A program made the position numbers and the translations under genes. A stretch of DNA of 64,000 bases. Origin: CAZHYV01 sp964537055. GTDB lineage: Bacteria; Myxococcota_A; Polyangia; Palsa-1104; JAEUJZ01. Shown one piece after another: positions 17,210 through 25,672 of this stretch (its first letter is position 1; the number at the start of each line of letters is the position of its first letter). The notes beneath the pieces are model-generated. The model was given only the letters and a program-made list of their open reading frames with translations, did not search any database and was not told the DNA's origin. The DNA lies in assembly GCA_964537055.1 (NCBI GenBank), contig CAZHYV010000008.1:62001-126000 (forward strand). Reading direction: 5' to 3'.

Positions 17210-17232
17210 ATTCTTCTCCTTCCTGATATAAT
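17203..17232 (+). promoter_or_regulatory. Leaderless-type promoter of the lipid kinase gene
   Basis: A perfect TATAAT (17227-17232) ends six bases before the ATG at 17239. The best -35 is TTCTCA (17203-17208) at 18 nt, four of six consensus bases. Confidence 0.5.
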
Positions 17233-17238
17233 CAAAAA

Positions 17239-18237
17239 ATGCCTTTTTCTAAAGAGCTTACTTTAAAGCTTGCTTCGAAGGAGCTTACCACGAAAGAGCC
17301 TACCGCGCTGATTGTAAACCCAAGCGCACGAGGGAATTGGGTACGTCGCCATTGGCCACAGATTGAGCCGATGGTTCGTAAAATTCTTAATCCTTACTGG
17401 ATCCTCTTTACACGCGAGCCTGGTGATGGAAAGGTGAGGACCCAAGAAGCCTTGGCACATGGGGCCCGATTCGTTGTTGCCTTCGGAGGGGACGGAACCG
17501 CTTCAGAGGTTGCCTCAGCCCTCATCCAATTTTCCAACACTCTTTCCACGGAAGGGCAGCAACGACCGCCCAAGTTTTCGTTTTTAAGCTGTGGAACGGG
17601 AGGGGATACACGAAAAACTTTTCAAACCCCTGCTTCCCTAGAAAAGGCGATGATCGCCATCCGGGATCACACACCTCGATGGATAGATGCTGGAAGAATA
17701 AACTATATCGACGGGGAAAATAGAACAGCGGAAAGTTACTTTATCAACGTGGCGAGTTTCGGGGTCGGTGGCCTTGTGGATAGGTTGGTGTCGCATTCAG
17801 GAAAGCATCTAGGCGGTAAAATCACGTACCTGCTGAAAACCTTGCAGGCCACGGTTCGATACCAGAATGCTTGGGTTGGTATCAAAGTTGACGAGACTCC
17901 CCTGTACGAAGCCCAAATTTATAACCTTGCGGTTTGCAATGGACGTTTCTTCGGTGGGGGGATGCAAATTGCTCCCTTTGCTCAAGTCGATGATGGATTT
18001 TTTGATGTAGTTACCCATGGCAACCTATCCTTGTCTGAGATCTTACGGATGGCACTCCCACTTTATCGAGGGACTCATCTTCGGCGGGCGAAGGTCTCTC
18101 TTCGACAAGCCAAGGTTGTGCATGCCATCCCGCTGCGAGGGGACGGACCCATCTGGATCGATGTCGATGGAGAAGCTTTGGGGCAGCTTCCCGCCACCTT
18201 TACTTTATTGCCCAATGCGTTGCTGGTGCAAGTCTAA
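17239..18237 (+). CDS. Diacylglycerol/sphingosine kinase-like lipid kinase
   Basis: A 332-residue soluble lipid kinase of the DagK/YegS family. The nucleotide-binding motif FGGDGTASEV is near residues 80-89, an SCGTGGDTRKTF segment (the family's GTxND-like region) near 114-125, and the C-terminal beta-sandwich has a WIDVDGE motif near 307-313. The substrate (diacylglycerol, ceramide or another lipid) cannot be told from sequence. There is no ribosome site, and a TATAAT lies six bases before the ATG. Confidence 0.87.
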   Translation: MPFSKELTLKLASKELTTKEPTALIVNPSARGNWVRRHWPQIEPMVRKILNPYWILFTREPGDGKVRTQEALAHGARFVVAFGGDGTASEVASALIQFSNTLSTEGQQRPPKFSFLSCGTGGDTRKTFQTPASLEKAMIAIRDHTPRWIDAGRINYIDGENRTAESYFINVASFGVGGLVDRLVSHSGKHLGGKITYLLKTLQATVRYQNAWVGIKVDETPLYEAQIYNLAVCNGRFFGGGMQIAPFAQVDDGFFDVVTHGNLSLSEILRMALPLYRGTHLRRAKVSLRQAKVVHAIPLRGDGPIWIDVDGEALGQLPATFTLLPNALLVQV

Positions 18238-18270
18238 AGCGATTACAGAACGGATGCATGATTTTAAGAC

Positions 18271-18300
18271 TCGACAACAATTCGAAAAACTTAGTACATA
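18271..18300 (+). promoter_or_regulatory. Leaderless-type promoter of mutT
   Basis: TCGACA (18271-18276), 18 nt and TACATA (18295-18300), then seven bases to the ATG at 18308. This favours the ATG over the in-frame GTG at 18302. Confidence 0.45.
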
Positions 18301-18307
18301 GGTGAAC

Positions 18308-18718
18308 ATGAACCAGAAAGTGCAGCCTCCAAAAATTGTAGTTGCCGCTCTCATTCGAAACCAGCAAGGAGCCGTACTCTTGACCAAACGGAAGGAACAC
18401 AAACCCATGGCTGGCTATTGGGAATTTCCAGGGGGAAAACTTGAGCCTCACGAGTCACCCAAGGAAGCGCTAACGCGGGAGCTTTTGGAAGAAATTGGCG
18501 CGCACGCACGGGTTCATCAGATCTACGACGTCATCTTTTATCGTTATCCTGAGTTTGACATTCTTCTCCTTGCTTTTCATTGTACCTTGGAGAATGAGCC
18601 CAAAGCCATTGATGTAGCGGAAATTGCGTGGGTAGTGCCCACAGATTTTATCAAGTACAAAGTCCTTCCTGCAGATGGGCCCTTGCTCAAAAGATTGCAG
18701 GAGGAGTACAATCACTAA
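18308..18718 (+). CDS. mutT: MutT-type Nudix hydrolase
   Basis: Predicted 8-oxo-dGTP diphosphatase that cleans the nucleotide pool. The complete Nudix box runs from GGKLEP to REL-LEE-IG (about residues 41-64), following the family's GYWEFPGG. Length (136) is close to E. coli MutT. The ATG at 18308 is preferred over a GTG two codons upstream on promoter geometry. A hairpin lies between it and the convergent CobW-like gene. Other small Nudix substrates remain possible. Confidence 0.88.
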   Translation: MNQKVQPPKIVVAALIRNQQGAVLLTKRKEHKPMAGYWEFPGGKLEPHESPKEALTRELLEEIGAHARVHQIYDVIFYRYPEFDILLLAFHCTLENEPKAIDVAEIAWVVPTDFIKYKVLPADGPLLKRLQEEYNH

Positions 18719-18724
18719 AATTTC

Positions 18725-18745
18725 CTGACCCTTTCTAGGGTTCAG
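18725..18745. terminator. Hairpin between convergent mutT and CobW-like genes
   Basis: CTGACCCT and AGGGTTCAG form an 8-bp stem with one bulge and a TTCT loop, followed by TCTCTTTG on the plus strand. It could end both transcripts; the T run is weak. Confidence 0.4.
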
Positions 18746-18755
18746 TCTCTTTGTA

Positions 18756-19775
18756 CTAACCAACTTCGCATGCAGAAAGGCGTAGCCGTAACCACGTTTC
18801 TTCAAGGTTCTGGCCGATAAACACCAGGGTGCTGCCCTTGGGGGCCTGGCTTGCTTGCTCCGGTGTGGCTGGGGTCAGATCAAGCGTTCCCATCGCCCAT
18901 TGCAGGATAAAAAGGGAAGGTTCTGGAAAAGATAAGTCTGGTACGGAAGAGTTTGGGAGTTCTGCGGCAAAAATGCTTGCGGAATGGAGCCACACAAATC
19001 CTTTTGCTCGCAGCAGATGGGGTGGGGCCATCTGCGAAAACAAATCCCGCAGTGGGGCCTCAAGCAGCGGCTCTCCTTGCCACGCAAAGGTGGCAAGCTG
19101 GCCCTGGGGATGGACATGGTGTTCTGGGCTTGTGGTGCGCTTTGTCTGCTTCCCAAAAGCCCCAGCAAAGATTGATGCGGTATCGGTCAAGGGAGAATGT
19201 TTTGAGAATGAAGCCCGCTCCTTGGTAGCATGATGCTGGTCCAGCAGAGCATGCGCTTGTTCTATCTGGAAAGGGGTTGCAGCATCGATCTTCGTGAGCA
19301 AAACGAGGTCAGCTGCCTTAATTTGATGAACCGCTTCGTGACGAGTTTGCAGCGTTTCCTTAAGGTGGAGAACATCTACTAAGCACAGTGTGCTTCGCAG
19401 ATCGAGCTGCAATTTCCAGGGTGCTGGTAGATGCTCGTACTGCTTAAGCAGGGTTTCAATTTCTGCGATACCGCTTGTCTCAATTATCACATGAGAAGCG
19501 CCCGCTTTTTCAATCAGCGCCAGAACGGATTCCCATAGTTCAGTGCCTGTTGCGCAGCAGACGCATCCCCCTCCTAATTCAAGGATATCACCTGGTCCTA
19601 AAAGGGCCCCGTCGATGCCAATCTGCCCAAACTCATTAATAACCACGCCCAGCTTTCCTACGTTTGGCAGCTGCAAAAACCGGTTGATGAGGGTGGTCTT
19701 ACCACTGCCTAAGAAACCGGTCACGAGCAGAAGGGGGATTGCCTGGGGCTTAATACGAAGAGGGGGACTGCTCAA
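18756..19775 (-). CDS. CobW/COG0523-family metallochaperone GTPase
   Basis: A G3E-family GTPase thought to deliver metal (zinc, cobalt or iron) to target enzymes. It has the P-loop GFLGSGKTT near the N-terminus, the diagnostic metal site GGGCVCC (CxCC), an SGIAE switch segment and LTKID for guanine recognition. A CobW C-terminal domain follows a His-containing linker (about 195-215). The longest frame starts at TTG 19808, but an AGGAG site lies inside it, pointing to a TTG at 19775 ten bases later. The metal and client are unknown; no cob genes are nearby. Confidence 0.87.
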   Translation of the reverse strand: MSSPPLRIKPQAIPLLLVTGFLGSGKTTLINRFLQLPNVGKLGVVINEFGQIGIDGALLGPGDILELGGGCVCCATGTELWESVLALIEKAGASHVIIETSGIAEIETLLKQYEHLPAPWKLQLDLRSTLCLVDVLHLKETLQTRHEAVHQIKAADLVLLTKIDAATPFQIEQAHALLDQHHATKERASFSKHSPLTDTASIFAGAFGKQTKRTTSPEHHVHPQGQLATFAWQGEPLLEAPLRDLFSQMAPPHLLRAKGFVWLHSASIFAAELPNSSVPDLSFPEPSLFILQWAMGTLDLTPATPEQASQAPKGSTLVFIGQNLEETWLRLRLSACEVG

Positions 19776-19892
19776 GGTCAGTTTGCTCCTAAAAGATTGC
19801 AAAGGCAAAAGAAGGAAAAAATCTCAAATTAGAAAGATTGAAGAGTGCAGTATCCCGTGCCAAGCTTGCCTAGGGCTTCGCTGACCGAGAGC

Positions 19893-20201
19893 TTATTTTC
19901 TGCCAACAGGTTTGTCGGTGCAGATGTGGGTAAACCCTTCAAGGCGAAGGTCTGTGTCCCTCGCTTTACGAGCAGTTCCAGAGGCACATTGCTTTGCATT
20001 GGTGACACCTTCGTTAAGCGTAGCTTTTCGACAAACATCACCATCGCAAATACCTCCTACTTTGCTTTCGAGACAAGCTTTGGGGTCACATTTCGGTGCT
20101 AAGTCGTTGTCTTCAAAAAGACCCCCACAATGGCCGAGACCGAAGAGCATCGAAGCGAAAAAACCAATCACCGAAGCTTTTTGAAAAATCGTTTTCATCA
20201 T
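19893..20201 (-). CDS. Small Cys-rich exported protein, possible lipoprotein
   Basis: A protein of about 103 residues with a hydrophobic signal (about 9-22) ending in FGLGHC. This resembles a lipobox, but His before the Cys is unusual. The mature part has seven further cysteines spread over 75 residues, suggesting disulfides in the periplasm. The ATG at 20201 is chosen from an AGGAG site seven bases upstream; a longer frame from 20252 would overlap the promoter. A gene about 5 kb away (25102) has a similar size and character. No family recognised. Confidence 0.65.
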   Translation of the reverse strand: MMKTIFQKASVIGFFASMLFGLGHCGGLFEDNDLAPKCDPKACLESKVGGICDGDVCRKATLNEGVTNAKQCASGTARKARDTDLRLEGFTHICTDKPVGRK

Positions 20202-20253
20202 GAATGTTCTCCTAAATGAATTTAAACCTAATGCAGCAGTTGTATCTATCAAT

Positions 20254-20281
20254 AAGATACCTACAAATTGGCATTTGTCAA
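20254..20281 (-). promoter_or_regulatory. Promoter of the small Cys-rich protein gene, with inverted repeat
   Basis: A perfect TTGACA (20276-20281), 16 nt and TATCTT (20254-20259); the start codon is about 50 nt on, with a Shine-Dalgarno. An inverted repeat GTATCT/AGATAC (20242-20247 and 20255-20260) covers the -10 and the likely start point, as an operator would. Confidence 0.55.
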
Positions 20282-20322
20282 CGGTGCTGTTAAAGACAAA
20301 GTTCTAGGCGTCTTGGCATTTT

Positions 20323-22422
20323 TTACCAAATATAGGAAACATGTTTCTTTCCCTCGTTAAAAAAGAGGACGGCTTGATTAGAAACGGTGAGAAAAATCAG
20401 GTCTTTATAGCCATCCCCGTCTAGATCCGCTAGCCAAGCGGTCTCATGCAAATTGTTTGTAGAGATAGGCAGGATGTCTTCGTCATAGAGAAAGCCCTGG
20501 TTTGACAAATTGGTAGCAACGCTTAAGGAAACTTCTTTACTGATTGAAAGAACATCAAGGGTTCCGTCTTGGTTGGCATCGTCGACCAGCATAAGGCCTG
20601 CATGCACAAAGGGAAGCTGTTTCGAGGAGCTCAACCGAAGTTGATACGCTTTGTCAAACGCAAAAACATTTAGTCGATACTGGGCATCGATTCGGTCACC
20701 GTTTTCTGAAACACTGTTCCCATCGATGGAAACAAATAGAGGCCCCATCGATGGAGGAGCGAGTGATTGAGGAATCGGATACAAAGAAAATCCCAGAAAT
20801 GATTGACTTTCTGAAGGATTCGGCATGTATTCGGCAGCAAGAAGAAAAATATCTTCCTCCTCTTGCTTTGTTGCAAATCCAAGGGTTAAGTGATGGGGAG
20901 AGACAAACACCAGATCGAGGTTTCCATCTTTGTTTAGGTCCTCCACAATTTTGAGCCTACTCTCTGAACGAAGCGCATGGCTGGGGCTTATAGTCTTTGG
21001 TTCAAAATCTCCAAAAGAACCAGAGGTCTTGCTTCCTAACATGACCCCAAGGGTGAGATCCTCTTTTAGGATCAGCAGATCAGCTTCGCCATCCTGGTTT
21101 ACATCGCCTGCTTTTACAGAAAAGATAGAATCAAAAGGCTGACCGATTTGGATGGCGGACGGGCAAGCTTCTGTAGGATCAGACACAACAAGAAAAAGCT
21201 GCGTGGTGGTGAAGAAAACCAGATCCTGGTACCGGTCATGGTTTGCATCTACCAATGTTAGCGACACTGGCTCGTGCGTAGGCAGGGGGCATGGAGTGCT
21301 TTTGGTGAGCGAACGGTTTTTACTTCCCCAAAGAATTTGAAACTCGGTTTCTCCAAGGAGAATAAAATCCTCGTCTCCATCCTGATCAAGGTCTGTAACT
21401 ATGTTTGATGTGCTTGTCCCATGAATCTCACCATCGAGAGGGATAGACAGAGGCTTGCTTGAGAAAGAGATCCTCGGTACCATCGGATAACGAAGTGCCT
21501 CGATTTTAGGAAGATTCGTTATGTAATCGGTAAAAAATTCATTTTGCTGTTTGATGGGGGCTAAAGAAGATGGCAGCGAATAGATATACCCAAACTCCCA
21601 TTTGAGGGTAGTTCCGATTTCTCGGAGTGTATCCTTTGTGAAATATTCAGGTTGGCTCTGCTCATTCCCTTGAATGAATCCCCATGCCAAAGCGATTTGC
21701 CATCCCCAAGGTCCGTCAAGGCCCACATCCGCCACCGGGTAGGCCCTTGTCTCGGAAAGGTACACTTGGTGCATTCCCGCTTCGCTATGCCGAGCCTCGT
21801 GGAGCAGGTTAGAGGCATAGTGAATTCGCTTTATCATAGGTAACAGATTGATTGAGGATACTGACGGTGAGGGATTTGATGGAGAGGAGGAAGAGGCTAG
21901 GGAGGAAGATGGCAAAGAGGATGAATCAGAAGGCGGAGGTACATCTTCGTCATAGCACACCTCGATTGCTTCTAGGGTGTATTGGGAGGCGGTCCCTAGG
22001 CATCCATATCGGAATTCTTTGGTTGCGTTGAGAATATAGTTCACCAACTCTCGATTTAGTTTCGAGCCCTGTAGGTCCAAAAAACGGTCTGAGAAATCAT
22101 GCAATTGCGCTTGTTCCATCGTTGCCAGTCCAAACATAGGTTTATCTTTTGGAAAAGCGATGGGGGCCGTTAAAAGAAGATGAAAGGCTTCAATCAGCTT
22201 GTGTTTGGCATGAGGATGCTTCGCAAACGATTCATGGTTGATGGGCAGTGTCTTTTCAAGCGTTTCGTAGCAAGATGGGGAAATGGTTGGCTGTAGCGGT
22301 GTGCATCCCTGCTCTATCATCGTGGTGTAGAAATCCTTCTTGCAGGCAACAAGGAAGCTAGAGATAGAAAGGGCGAGGAGGAGACGAAAGATGCTGCTTT
22401 TGAGGAAGTTGTAACGCATCAT
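20323..22422 (-). CDS. Large lipoprotein with zincin-like HExxHxxxxxH motif and VCBS repeats
   Basis: A 699-residue exported lipoprotein (lipobox LVAC, Cys27), with start ATG 22422 after a GGAG site. The N-terminal domain (about 30-340) is broken by a Ser-rich linker (166-190) and contains HEARH at 208-212 with another His at 218. The His spacing is that of metzincin proteases, but the usual Gly is one position late. The C-terminal half has about six FG-GAP/VCBS-type calcium-binding repeats with DxDxDGxxD cores (DLDQDGDEDF, DVNQDGEADL, DLNKDGNLDL, DLDGDGYKDL). It is probably surface-exposed; peptidase activity is a guess. Confidence 0.78.
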   Translation of the reverse strand: MMRYNFLKSSIFRLLLALSISSFLVACKKDFYTTMIEQGCTPLQPTISPSCYETLEKTLPINHESFAKHPHAKHKLIEAFHLLLTAPIAFPKDKPMFGLATMEQAQLHDFSDRFLDLQGSKLNRELVNYILNATKEFRYGCLGTASQYTLEAIEVCYDEDVPPPSDSSSLPSSSLASSSSPSNPSPSVSSINLLPMIKRIHYASNLLHEARHSEAGMHQVYLSETRAYPVADVGLDGPWGWQIALAWGFIQGNEQSQPEYFTKDTLREIGTTLKWEFGYIYSLPSSLAPIKQQNEFFTDYITNLPKIEALRYPMVPRISFSSKPLSIPLDGEIHGTSTSNIVTDLDQDGDEDFILLGETEFQILWGSKNRSLTKSTPCPLPTHEPVSLTLVDANHDRYQDLVFFTTTQLFLVVSDPTEACPSAIQIGQPFDSIFSVKAGDVNQDGEADLLILKEDLTLGVMLGSKTSGSFGDFEPKTISPSHALRSESRLKIVEDLNKDGNLDLVFVSPHHLTLGFATKQEEEDIFLLAAEYMPNPSESQSFLGFSLYPIPQSLAPPSMGPLFVSIDGNSVSENGDRIDAQYRLNVFAFDKAYQLRLSSSKQLPFVHAGLMLVDDANQDGTLDVLSISKEVSLSVATNLSNQGFLYDEDILPISTNNLHETAWLADLDGDGYKDLIFLTVSNQAVLFFNEGKKHVSYIW

Positions 22423-22476
22423 TTAGCTCCGATACCAACAAGGAAGAAGCAGACCGCAAAGAAAGCTGCGTCCTGT

Positions 22477-22482
22477 ATTATA
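22477..22482 (-). promoter_or_regulatory. TATAAT upstream of the VCBS lipoprotein
   Basis: A perfect minus-strand TATAAT lies 54 nt before the start codon, but no recognisable -35 is present at 16-18 nt. Confidence 0.3.
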
Positions 22483-22545
22483 TCATAGAGCAGAAGATGG
22501 ATGGGAGAGGAAAGTGGATAGCGATAGAGCTTGTTTGCCCAACTA

Positions 22546-22902
22546 TTATCCGGAAACTTCCGCTGTAACCCAAGATAGATAAGAAGAACTCACCGCAGCA
22601 ATGGGAAGCGCAATCAGTTCTGGAACCTGGTAGGGATGAAGCGACAGAAAACGGTCTAAAAGGGCAGGATAGGTAGACGCTGTTGTCTTGATGATACCAA
22701 CAATCTCTTGGTCAGCGGTCACTTTTGTCTGCCAACGGTACAAAGAAGTCACTCCGGGGATCAAATTCACGCAGGCGCAAAGTCTTTCTTCAAGCAGGGC
22801 ATGGGCGATCGAGGAGGCAATCTCTGCTGTAGGGAAGGTGCAGAGAAGAACCAAAAGATCGGCATTGGATGGGTGTGAAGCAGGGGATGGATGTAACGGC
22901 AT
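22546..22902 (-). CDS. cutA: CutA1-like divalent cation tolerance protein
   Basis: A small trimeric ferredoxin-like protein, historically linked to copper tolerance. The family pattern is clear: a TFPTAEIASSIAHALLEERLCACVNL segment (residues 23-48), SLYRW near 53-57, and the C-terminal PYQVPELIALPI and YLSWV segments. Length (118) is slightly above the usual 105 because of a 13-residue N-terminal extension. There is no Shine-Dalgarno; a promoter ends six bases before the ATG. Confidence 0.9.
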   Translation of the reverse strand: MPLHPSPASHPSNADLLVLLCTFPTAEIASSIAHALLEERLCACVNLIPGVTSLYRWQTKVTADQEIVGIIKTTASTYPALLDRFLSLHPYQVPELIALPIAAVSSSYLSWVTAEVSG

Positions 22903-22908
22903 GCCATG

Positions 22909-22936
22909 AGGCTACTTCATCCGGGGTCGATGTCTA
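22909..22936 (-). promoter_or_regulatory. Leaderless-type promoter of cutA
   Basis: TAGACA (22931-22936), 16 nt, TAGCCT (22909-22914), six bases, then the ATG. The TAGCCT hexamer recurs at argS and at the gene starting at 63529. Confidence 0.45.
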
Positions 22937-22984
22937 GATTTTTACGGTTGACATTTGCTCTCTTCTTAGAAATCGTGTCTGCAT

Positions 22985-24382
22985 ATGAAATTACCGAACG
23001 ATCAGACGAAGGTGAATGCGGTAAGAGCTAGAGAAATTTTGGACTCACGGGGGTATCCGACGGTTGAAGTAGAAGTTACCCTAAAGGGTGGTGCAACGGG
23101 GAGAGCCGCTGTACCTTCTGGGGCTTCGACGGGCACGCACGAGGCCATAGAGCTGCGGGATCAAGATGCAAAGCGATATTTGGGCAGGGGTGTAAAAACA
23201 GCCGTTTGTCATGTGGAGGAAATGATAGGACCAGCGCTGGTGGGTCTTGATGCAGCTGCGCAAGCAGAGATGGACCAGCGGCTGATTGAGCTGGATGGCA
23301 CAACAAACAAGCAGCGCCTTGGGGCTAATGCAACTCTTGGGGTTTCTCTCTCTCTGGCTTGTGCGGTTGCGAAACAGAGAGGACTTCCTCTCTATCAATA
23401 CTTGCGAGAGGTGGGCGACCTAAGTAAGATAGACGAACCGCAAGTAGAGGTTGATACACAGTCTGATGGAAAGCCATTGGTGGGACGCTCTCACAAAGAG
23501 CCATCGCAAGCCCGGCTTCCCTGTTTGCCAGTGCCGTTTCTCAACCTAATTAACGGCGGGGCTCATGCAAATAATGGCATTGAGATCCAAGAGTTTATGG
23601 TGGTTCCCTGTGGTTTTCCAAATTTTCATGAAGCCCTGCGGGCTGGGGCGGAAGTGTACCATCAGACGCGCCGCATTTTGTCCGAGCGAAGTTTAGCTAC
23701 CAGTGTGGGAGATGAGGGTGGGTTTGCTCCTCGGGTGGGCACGCCAGAGGAGGTTCTAGAGATTCTGCTTAGGGCGATAGAGAAGGCTGGGTACCGGCCG
23801 CTAGAAGAAGTAGCCCTTGCCTTAGACGTTGCTGCTAGTGAATTTTACGATGCACAGAAAAAAGTCTACCAATTTAGAAACCATCCCCACAGCTCGAAGG
23901 AGATGGTGAGTTTTTATGAGGATTTGTGTAAGAAATACCCTATTATTTCCATTGAAGATGGGATGGCCGAGGATGATTGGGAAGGCTGGCGCCACCTGAC
24001 CCGGATGATGGGCAAACATATTCAACTGGTGGGGGATGATCTGTTTGTCACCAATCCAGCAAGGTTAAAGCAGGGAATTCAGGGACATGTGGCTAACGCA
24101 GTTCTAATTAAACCGAACCAAATCGGCACCTTAACAGAAACGATTCGTACGATCCAAGCAGCCCAAAAAGAGAAATACGGGACGATGATTTCTCACCGTT
24201 CAGGAGAGACGGAGGACACTTTTATTGCAGATTTGGCCGTTGGTTTGTCTGCAGGTCAGATGAAAGCAGGGGCTCCTTGTCGAGGAGAGCGTACGAGCAA
24301 ATACAATCAACTCCTTCGGATTGAGCAGGATTTAGGGAAAGATGCTCTTTTTACCGGGAAAGATACCTTTAGACATCAATAG
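22985..24382 (+). CDS. eno: Enolase with a short insertion
   Basis: Converts 2-phosphoglycerate to phosphoenolpyruvate. Catalytic and metal motifs are intact: AREILDSRGYPTVE near the start, VGDEGGFAP, SIEDGMAEDDW, GDDLFVTNP, LIKPNQIGT and SHRSGETED. At 465 residues it is about 35 longer than usual. The extra is a polar segment (about 138-172) between the QYLREVGD and LPVPFLNLINGG segments, with no effect on active-site residues. A perfect TTGACA (22948-22953) lies upstream but its -10 is unclear. A 203-residue gene follows 18 bp after it. Confidence 0.96.
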   Translation: MKLPNDQTKVNAVRAREILDSRGYPTVEVEVTLKGGATGRAAVPSGASTGTHEAIELRDQDAKRYLGRGVKTAVCHVEEMIGPALVGLDAAAQAEMDQRLIELDGTTNKQRLGANATLGVSLSLACAVAKQRGLPLYQYLREVGDLSKIDEPQVEVDTQSDGKPLVGRSHKEPSQARLPCLPVPFLNLINGGAHANNGIEIQEFMVVPCGFPNFHEALRAGAEVYHQTRRILSERSLATSVGDEGGFAPRVGTPEEVLEILLRAIEKAGYRPLEEVALALDVAASEFYDAQKKVYQFRNHPHSSKEMVSFYEDLCKKYPIISIEDGMAEDDWEGWRHLTRMMGKHIQLVGDDLFVTNPARLKQGIQGHVANAVLIKPNQIGTLTETIRTIQAAQKEKYGTMISHRSGETEDTFIADLAVGLSAGQMKAGAPCRGERTSKYNQLLRIEQDLGKDALFTGKDTFRHQ

Positions 24383-24400
24383 GAAGGGAATAGAGTACCT

Positions 24401-25012
24401 ATGCAAGATAGCACAAGCCAAAGGAATATAACAAATCAGGGCAAGCCAACGCAAAAGCAAATCGAGGAGTATACATTCGCGGCCCAGAATTACGTAGAGA
24501 AGATGTTAGGAGTTCGGATTCAAGAATCGGAAGATTCGTTGGCTTTTGTGGACCACTATATTCAAACCGTGCGTCGACAAGGACTGCCGAAGGAAGAGAT
24601 TTTAGCTTTGATCGGTGCAGCCTTGGGGGTCTATTTTGGCCAGGTCGTACTGACAAAGCTTGCAGGAAGGTGGTACGGCCCCATCTATGCGAAGGAAGAA
24701 TCACAACCGGATCCGCTCCAGTGGCGCATTGAGCTAGAGCAGGTGCCGTTGTCATTCTGTCCGGTTGCGATTGCAATCGCCTCCTTAAAAAAAGAAGAAT
24801 CTGAAGAACAGGATACTGCCTTTTTTACACCTGCCGAGCTCTCTGATGTATTGAAAGAAGCCTTTTCACGAATGGCCCCTGTTGACGAGGATTACTACTA
24901 TTCTTTGACGGGCCGAATGGAAACTCTTCTTTATATGGTTGAAATTTTGGCAGAAATCATTCAAACAAGGCGCCAAGAGCAAAAAAGCACACGTAAGGTA
25001 TCTAAAGAATAG
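24401..25012 (+). CDS. Conserved-looking cytoplasmic protein, unknown function
   Basis: A 203-residue soluble protein with no signal peptide or transmembrane helix. It has a polar N-terminus, a helical centre containing IGAALGVYFGQVVL (about 72-85) and a WYGPIY motif (about 91-96), and an acidic C-terminal part with YYYSLTGRMETLLYMVEIL. It lies 18 bp after eno, so the two are probably co-transcribed. I cannot assign a family. Confidence 0.65.
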   Translation: MQDSTSQRNITNQGKPTQKQIEEYTFAAQNYVEKMLGVRIQESEDSLAFVDHYIQTVRRQGLPKEEILALIGAALGVYFGQVVLTKLAGRWYGPIYAKEESQPDPLQWRIELEQVPLSFCPVAIAIASLKKEESEEQDTAFFTPAELSDVLKEAFSRMAPVDEDYYYSLTGRMETLLYMVEILAEIIQTRRQEQKSTRKVSKE

Positions 25013-25030
25013 GATGATCCTTGCGTGCCG

Positions 25031-25058
25031 TTGCAATTTTTAGAAACCAAATTATACT
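25031..25058 (+). promoter_or_regulatory. Promoter of the lipoprotein gene at 25102
   Basis: TTGCAA (25031-25036), 16 nt and TATACT (25053-25058). It lies inside the longer open frame that begins at 25021, supporting the downstream ATG at 25102. Confidence 0.45.
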
Positions 25059-25101
25059 TACAGGAGATTACATTAGAACGAGATTGATAAGAGAGCTTAT
25101 T

Positions 25102-25425
25102 ATGAAAAAATTGATTTCCTTTTCCTTTATGAGCTTGATGCTCTTTTCGCGATGCGCGACTGCGCCTAAGCCTGTTGTACCTCCTGTCCCTCAGGGAGAG
25201 GCTGCCCCAGTTGTGGACACAAATGCACCCTCAGCCGCCTCCTGCGAGGAAATGCTAGGGCGATGTCAGGAATCCTATTGTTCTCCCTACGGAGGAACCA
25301 CTACTAACTTCGTAGGCTGTGATAAAGAAATGCCCGAAGGTCATTGGATGGAACAGTTCATTCGCACCCAACCCTGTACATCGGAAGTAATCAAAGGGAC
25401 CAAGCAAACGTGCCCATCTAACTAG
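25102..25425 (+). CDS. Small exported protein, possible lipoprotein
   Basis: A 107-residue protein starting MKKLISFSF with a hydrophobic signal ending FSRCATAPKP. Arg just before the Cys is atypical for a lipobox, so lipidation is uncertain. The mature part has a Pro/Val linker and then a domain with five cysteines (EMLGRCQESYCSPYGG, VGC and PCTS segments). It resembles other small Cys-rich exported proteins of this window in style. The longer frame from 25021 is rejected because a promoter lies within it. Confidence 0.62.
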   Translation: MKKLISFSFMSLMLFSRCATAPKPVVPPVPQGEAAPVVDTNAPSAASCEEMLGRCQESYCSPYGGTTTNFVGCDKEMPEGHWMEQFIRTQPCTSEVIKGTKQTCPSN

Positions 25426-25672
25426 AAGCGATCCAATGAATTAAACTCACCTGTGAATAAAGGATTGTACATTTCTTATTGGTTCTAAGGTCGTAGCCCT
25501 GCTTCTCGGTACAGTTTCCGCAATGGAAGGGTAAAAGAAGTCGTAATCGGTAGTGCGGAAATTATCAAAAGATATTCAAATCCCGACTAGACCCAAAATT
25601 CATAGAACCCCTCCTCTATTTCCTACAATGAGCCTATGCCATAGGCTAAGCTTGCTAGAAGGGCGATTGTAT

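Noticed and set aside
22948..22985. A leaderless-type promoter for eno
   Set aside because: TTGACA is perfect, but the hexamer six bases before the ATG (TCGTGT) is poor and the spacer would be 19 nt.
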